Source: Osmia lignaria lignaria (lineage: Eukaryota; Arthropoda; Insecta; Hymenoptera; Megachilidae). Taken from it: 64,000 nt of DNA. The translations under genes and the position numbers were made by a program. Shown piece after piece: positions 58,270-64,000 of the stretch. Numbering within the stretch: the first letter of the stretch is position 1; each line of letters starts with the position of its first letter. Location: NCBI RefSeq assembly GCF_051020975.1, contig NC_135038.1:10228001-10292000 (forward strand). Reading direction: 5' to 3'. The notes beneath the pieces were generated by a model. That model saw nothing but the letters and a program-made list of their open reading frames with translations, searched no databases and was not told where the DNA came from.

Positions 58270-59849
58270 GTGAGTACTTCCGGTTCACTTTATACGCTTA
58301 ATTTCACCCCTTATTTTACCATTGAAGTGAAAACTATTGTCGTTTTTTCAGTTAATATATTTTTTTTATTTTGAAGGCATAATAAGAATTTGAGCAGAAT
58401 GGTGATTAATTAACTCGTCATTCTTGATTAAACATTTTCTGGCATCACTATTGTTGGAAATCATCGCATATTTATAAGAAGGAACACGAATAAATCTGAT
58501 GTTTGGTGTAAAATGTCACTGGTATTAAAATATTATCAAAATCCGTAATGTTCAAAAGCTTAGACTCGCCTTAATGTTTCGTCGTTTCCGTAAACAGAAT
58601 ATAACATTTCTTATAATTGCTGGAATCAGCTTAAACCGTAATCAGCTTACAAAGTTCAGGAGAAAAATAACGATAAAAAGAGTCACGGAGATTAACTTGG
58701 AAACAAAAACAACTTTATTATCGAGTAATTTCTTCGGACGAGGAGGAAGGAAAATGAATTTTTAATTTCATTGACACTGCGGGAATTTATTTATATTTAT
58801 TCCAAGAGGAATTTATTTACTAATTTTTGAAGAAAAAAATATGTTAATAAAAACCATACAGGAAAAAAAAGAATTTTTGTCCATAAAATTAAATGGTAAT
58901 TAAGTAATTGATTAATGAATTATTAATGAGTAGCAATTGAACCGACTAAAAATAAATGCTCAAATAAGTATTATGATGCACATATAAAATGCCTTTTATT
59001 ATCAATTTTTCCATAGAATAAAATAACAAACACTTTTTTATCTCTAAAGCCATTTTAAATCAACTTCATTGCTACGAAAGGGTATTACCAATCTTTTTTA
59101 TAAAATTCGCGATCTAGTAACAGCCGATACGTTTATGTTTCATGCATCGTGTCCGAACAACGATACATGTAGTAGAAACGGAAACGACAACGAAAACGAT
59201 AAACGGGAATTGTAAAACTCTCAAAGAAACGATGCATCGTCGGAAAGGCTGAAAATTGTTTGGGACTTTCTTTAGAAGTGCACCTAAGCACTTCCATGAA
59301 GAAAATCGTATTTAAAGGAATTTAATTTCGCTTCTTTCGAGCTTTTTGCCAAGCCAAGAACCGTGTCAAGAAGTAAAAGCCACGATCACATGTACAAGCA
59401 ACGTTGCTTATTGACCAGAACGAGCAGTCGTTTCAGAAACAGGAAGTACCTACTGCTTTTTGGCTAACGACTCGCTTGCTCTATGAATTTTGTACTACTT
59501 CAATATTTTATGAGAAGGAATCAAAGCTTTTTTGAAAATCTAATTATTTTCAGAAAAATTTAATGATTTTTAATATTTCTTAGCTTGATGAAAATAATTT
59601 TTTCATTTATCAAATTCAAAACTGACAAATTCCTACCATTGTTTTTTAAAAATAAAGTAAGACACAAGATTTATGATCGAAAAAAGCATAAAATATTCTT
59701 AAAATATCTACTTTTTCATTATGAAAATTAATTTTTAGTTTCTGTATCTCCAAAACATATTCCAAAATTCTTCGACCTCCCTATAAATATTCTTAATATC
59801 CTGTGTGTCCTTTATAATATTAGTGACTATTCATCTTGCACACATTATC

Positions 59850-59885
59850 CTAATGGAATTAAATGATTAAGTTTAATTCCATTAG
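59850..59885. repeat. Perfect 14-bp inverted repeat with 8-base loop
   Basis: CTAATGGAATTAAA and TTTAATTCCATTAG flank TGATTAAG. It lies in the stargazin-like intron with no coding context. Confidence 0.75.
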
Positions 59886-61429
59886 AATATTTACTTCCAC
59901 TTTATCAGGCAGCTTTCTACAGTCTACCACCAGCAAAATCATACTATTAAAAAGTAGATCCTTCATTTCGACGACTGAAGATATCGTCGCCCATTTCCCA
60001 GCTCTGACTACTTTGCATAGCCGCTTTGCGTAGTTTTCTTGAATATTTAACCGACAAGACTTACGACATCCCAGGAGTAACGTTCTAGCCAGACTTTAAT
60101 ACGTGGGACCCTTATGGCTGAATAATAGTGTCTGTTTCTGCTGGAATTTGCACGTCGCGACTCTTTTTTTAAATTTCCCACGCGAAATCATGAAGTATGT
60201 TCATATTCTGATTATTTTAACCTGTTTTTGATTCCTAAATTTCGTTTCATGAATAATTTTTTGAGACTATTATTTTCTATTTAAGAGGCCAGAAGAACAT
60301 CTATAAGAATTAATTTTTTTTTGAAAATCTTATGAATGTTTTTTAATAAATGTTTTTCTGTTTAAAAAGGAAACCGTTAAAAAAATTTTGCAATTTCTCT
60401 AAAAATAAAAAGTTGAAAAATTATCTAAAATTATACTCTATACATTTATTCATTTCATATTGTGAATTTTTCTCTTTGGCTATAATAAAACATCCTTTTT
60501 CTACCTGTTTTTCTAGGAACATTAATTCCGCGGTCACACCACCACGTATTACTTATTCCTCGTGCATGAAAATTATAAATCTTTTTATTTTCTGTTAACT
60601 TCCATAGTTTGCGACACCGCTGGCGAAATGCATGCTGGACCAGGCTTAACTGCATCGCTGGACACGTAGCTCTACGTGCTTCAAGCTTTGCATATTAATG
60701 TCTAAACGTAGTCGTGATACTAGGAAGATATTCCTGCGCTATAATTTGCAGTCGTTTTTCGACATAGTAAATGTTTCGTTACGGTCAACAATCGAATACA
60801 TTCTATTTATATAACATTTACAATGTAAATATTTGTATTCGTAATATTCAACAAGAAACAGAACAAAAATTTAGAAAGCTTGTAGAAATTACACACCTCT
60901 AATTGTAAGTTGAATATTAAATACTTTTCCTAATGAATTTTTATCAATGTTTTTTTCTTCAACTATAGAAATAGAAAGATAATGGAAAAATATTCCAATG
61001 ATTTGAAGAAAAGAATACAATTCTTATTGTTAGTGGAACTATTCAAGTATACCTTTGATAACTAATTGCAAGCTTTTGAAAATTTTTCTGTCGCAGAAGC
61101 TTCTCTTCCCCAGAGAATACAACAGAATGGCATTTAATTCATAATACTCAGAAAGCGTTTTGCCATTTCACTTTGCTATCTCACAATGGAACGAAACAGA
61201 ATTAGATATATAACTGTACATGTAATGTAATATAATGAAACGTTATTTCCTGCGCTACGTGATAAGGATTTCACTGTGTCACGATGAAATATTCTATGCT
61301 GTATAATATCTTCACTTTGCTATTTTATAATTTAGTACCTATTTCCTTTTCCTCGTTTTTGTTATATTAATTGTAACCTTATTAACCTACATATGAATTT
61401 TATCCATTGTTTGTTTCAATGAAGAATCC

Positions 61430-61935
61430 GTCATTTTATATTAAGAATATTGACGAAATCTTTATGTAACTATTTTAGTCGAACTCTAAGCTTTAAATTA
61501 ATATACCACAAGTACCATTTTACCATACTTTTATATCATGAATTCATAATGATATGAACCAGACCTAACTCAAAATGTATAGATTCTAAAATTAGTCATT
61601 GTTCGTTGCAATCTACTACCAGCCATTTTGTATGAAGAATATTGATAAAAGATTTACATAGTTGTTTTCCTTAAACTTTGAACTTTAAATTGATATACTA
61701 TAAGCGATACTTTATGATTCTTTTATGTCATCAAACTGTGATGACATAAACCAGATCTAACTTAAACTTTATATGGTACAAAATCGATCACTGTTCCTTA
61801 TAACTCGCAACCACACCTTTCATGTTAAAAATATCGACGAAACTTTTATGCAATTATTTTCATAGAATCTTAAACTTGAAATTGGTATACTGTAAATACT
61901 ATTTTGCAATACTTTTCTCTCATTAAATTCTATCA
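61430..61935 (+). repeat. Tandem array of a ~193-bp satellite-like repeat (about 2.7 units)
   Basis: AAGAATATTGACGAAATC (61441), AAGAATATTGATAAAAGA (61636) and AAAATATCGACGAAACTT (61827) mark unit starts 195 and 191 bases apart. Each is followed by CTTTAAATTGATATAC-like sequence, TTTTATGTCAT-like sequence and TTCGTTGCAATCTRC-like sequence. It lies in the stargazin-like gene's intron. Confidence 0.7.
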
Positions 61936-62674
61936 GACTTCCTATGTTTCAAATATTAAACATCGCGATCAACAAATAACTTCTAGACAATTACCTGTAT
62001 CAATAAAACACAATATTCCTAGTGAAACAATTACGAACCATCCCCAATGCCCATTGCAAACGTTTCTTATTCTATCTTTTTTTTTTATCCACTTACTACC
62101 AGCTGAGATTTACCCTCCGTAGAGACGAGGGTAGAAAGCATTTAACCGGTAATATTCGCGAAGCGTTCTGTGATTCCGGTCCAGATCTCTCGATGGGAAT
62201 AACGCAATGGGGTGGGAGTCGGTCTAAAGGAGACGAGTACAGTGGGTCGGAAATGACTCGTTACCGAGGGCACCGGAAACCGGACTGCTTCAGCCACCAT
62301 CGTTCGGTCTCTAGTAGCTCCACGCCTACCAGCAACGATGCCCCCGGCTATACCAACTGATAAAGAAATAAACGAAAAAGAAATAGAAGTACCGATGGGA
62401 GAGCTTCCTCCTCATCTAACCATCGGATAACTTCTTATCGCGGACGAAAGGACACGAATTTTTCTTTGCTCAGAAGAAAAAGAACAAGGGAGGAAAATTG
62501 CGTGAAAGATAATGACGGTTCGGTTAAAGAGATCATTGTTTCTTAGAAATCCTCTTAAATTGTTGAATACTTAACACTTGTCTTTATTAGTGTATTTGAT
62601 AAAAGGAGACTAATACATTACTGTTGATGTTATATGTTTTTATAAATTATTTTTTTTTACTATGGATAAGATCC

Positions 62675-62915
62675 TTAACCCTTGGTTCAATTGTAATCCC
62701 AAAATTAAATTTAAATGTATAATTTTTAAACAAAAGAGTTTCATAAATTAGAAGAATATGTTTAAAGAAACGGTGCAAAATTTAGAAAACGAAAACAATA
62801 GTAAACACTTTTTGTTTGTATCAAAAATTCAATAGATAATTTTTATCAACTTTTCCTATCAGAAATAAATAATGTATTATAGTATATTAAAAGTAATTAA
62901 AATTGAGATTCTCTT
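62675..62915 (+). mobile_element. TTAA MITE family 1, right-truncated copy
   Basis: TTAACCCTTGGTTCAATTG, then GTATAATTTTTAAACAAAAG and GGTGCAAAATTTAGAAAACG as in other copies, ending around AAATTGAGATTCTC. Confidence 0.55.
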
Positions 62916-63083
62916 CAAATTAATTAAAATTGTGGTTCTAATTGCTATATAAAATAACAGTGACTATGCTAATTCCAAAATAGACCGTACATCGAAAATC
63001 ACCAAATAACGAACCTTTCAACAGAAAGAATATTGCAAAGAGTCACTTACCTTGTAGATGAAACATCGGAAGACACCGTCCCA

Positions 63084-63304
63084 TTAAAACTGATAATCCG
63101 TGAACGTGACTCCAGATTCGAAGCAGTTGAATCGGATACCGTTGTTATCGAGTAAAAGGGCCATGGATTGTCGCGAAGCCGTGACGTTAAAACTCCAGCT
63201 CTGTGACAAATGTTTCCAGACGTTTAATAGAGTAATCGTGCCTGGCTTAGAGTCTTGGTAATATGTACCAAGGTAGCCCGACCCGTTTGTACCAATTAGC
63301 CAAG
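63084..63304 (-). CDS. Uncertain small exon, possibly coding (73 codons to stop)
   Basis: On the minus strand, after an acceptor-like ATTTAACATCAG, an open frame reads WLIGTNGSGYLGTYYQDSKP, GTITLLNVWKHLSQSWSF, NVTASRQSMALLLDNN and GIRFNCFESGVTFTDYQF before TAA. The composition looks protein-like and includes an NVT sequon, but I recognise no family. A GTAAGT donor follows the stop by 35 bases (63051), which is odd for a terminal coding exon. A short upstream ATG (63365) could be joined only across a 48-base intron. It may be a conserved non-coding exon or chance. Confidence 0.25.
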
Positions 63305-64000
63305 CTGATGTTAAATAATATCACACCGGGGTATAGGGCTCACACAACGTACCTGTTTCTCCCATCGCAGTTATAAATTAGGTGATCCAATTTCGTTGTA
63401 AACTTTATCTCGAGCCGAGGCTGTCTCGTGTGGCTGCTGGTTTCTTTCCTTTGAACTGACCCATCAGAAAATCAAGACGAAGGGGAAAAAGAAGCTTATC
63501 CTTCTCCTTCTTCGTTCCAGCTCGTGTGAGATCTAAGAAATGGAAACTCTTTTAATTAAAATGCTTACGATATGCTTTCCAATTACACTCGCAGATTGAA
63601 AAAGTTTTCTTTCTAAAGGGAACTTGCGCCCCATTCGTATTTGATTATCAGAGATTTGATTACTCTTCTCGTTTTACATATGGAAAAGTGACGTAAAATA
63701 ATATAATCGAATTCCCATGGTGAAAGAATTTAATATATTGGGGATAGGAGGGGTCACGAATTTAACACCTCACCCGCTGGAATTATTAATATTTTTAATA
63801 TTATTTTATTTGCTCAACTTCGGTTCTTCTCAGCGAACGTGTTAATAGAGTTTTAAACACCATCGATTATTATTGACTAAAATCAATTAGCACGTTTACG
63901 AGCTCAAGGGCCCTAGATATTTGCCGGGTGAAGAAAATAAATAAAAATAATATCTACGGTGTTCGCAGTCTTTTAATATTAATAAGCATTTCACCGTTAT

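Larger units (their letters stand above)
58270..62100 (+). other. stg1: Intron of the stargazin-like gene
   Basis: The sequence follows the GTGAGT donor of the first coding exon. No second coding exon with the expected TARP continuation (post-GLWxxC extracellular loop, TM2) was found, so the intron continues past the window end or the next exon is beyond it. Confidence 0.6.

Noticed and set aside
62022..62360. 112-codon plus-strand ORF as the second stargazin exon
   Set aside because: Joining the phase-1 donor at 58269 to the acceptor at 62103 gives an early TAG, and the sequence lacks TARP features.

Overview
This is an AT-rich, intron-rich nuclear window from an insect. A bee or other hymenopteran is the best guess. 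The basis is the receptor and channel families present, TCAGT-type initiators, short CpG-rich islands in an otherwise A+T-rich background, and many small TTAA-flanked DNA transposons. The species call is inference.

Three protein-coding loci can be supported. (1) On the minus strand, 13305-20242 holds a complete allatostatin-A (galanin-like) G-protein-coupled receptor in four coding exons whose phases agree, giving 359 residues. (2) On the minus strand, 26423-39816 holds a secreted or surface protein gene that I do not recognise by name. It has a 5' UTR exon, a signal-peptide exon, two short cysteine-rich exons, and three alternative terminal exons, each with its own stop. All junctions are phase 1. 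One terminal exon encodes Gly-Tyr-Pro repeats and ends in a GPI-anchor-like hydrophobic tail. One is short and Pro/Gly-rich. One is a long GYP-repeat exon. Terminal exon choice would therefore decide whether the same cysteine head is membrane-anchored or secreted. (3) On the plus strand, 57930-58269 is the first coding exon of a stargazin-like (CACNG/TARP) calcium-channel gamma subunit; the rest lies beyond the window.

The intervals are mostly intronic or intergenic. A CpG-rich stretch at 43.13-43.56 kb looks like a promoter and first exon for a plus-strand transcript ending in a GTATGT donor at 44243. It could be a distal start for the stargazin gene. A 591-bp piggyBac-like MITE sits inside that stretch.

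Repeats are the other main content. They include a piggyBac-type MITE family with at least nine copies, a second TTAA MITE, a 917-bp TTAA element with GGGGTAAA ends, a Tigger/pogo-like MITE, dispersed monomers of a roughly 193-bp satellite, and degenerate AATTTTAGAATTT tracts. I saw no tRNA, rRNA or CRISPR. The first 13 kb and 44.3-57 kb contain no gene I can defend. All coordinates were read by eye, so splice sites are predictions from consensus and phase, not from transcripts.
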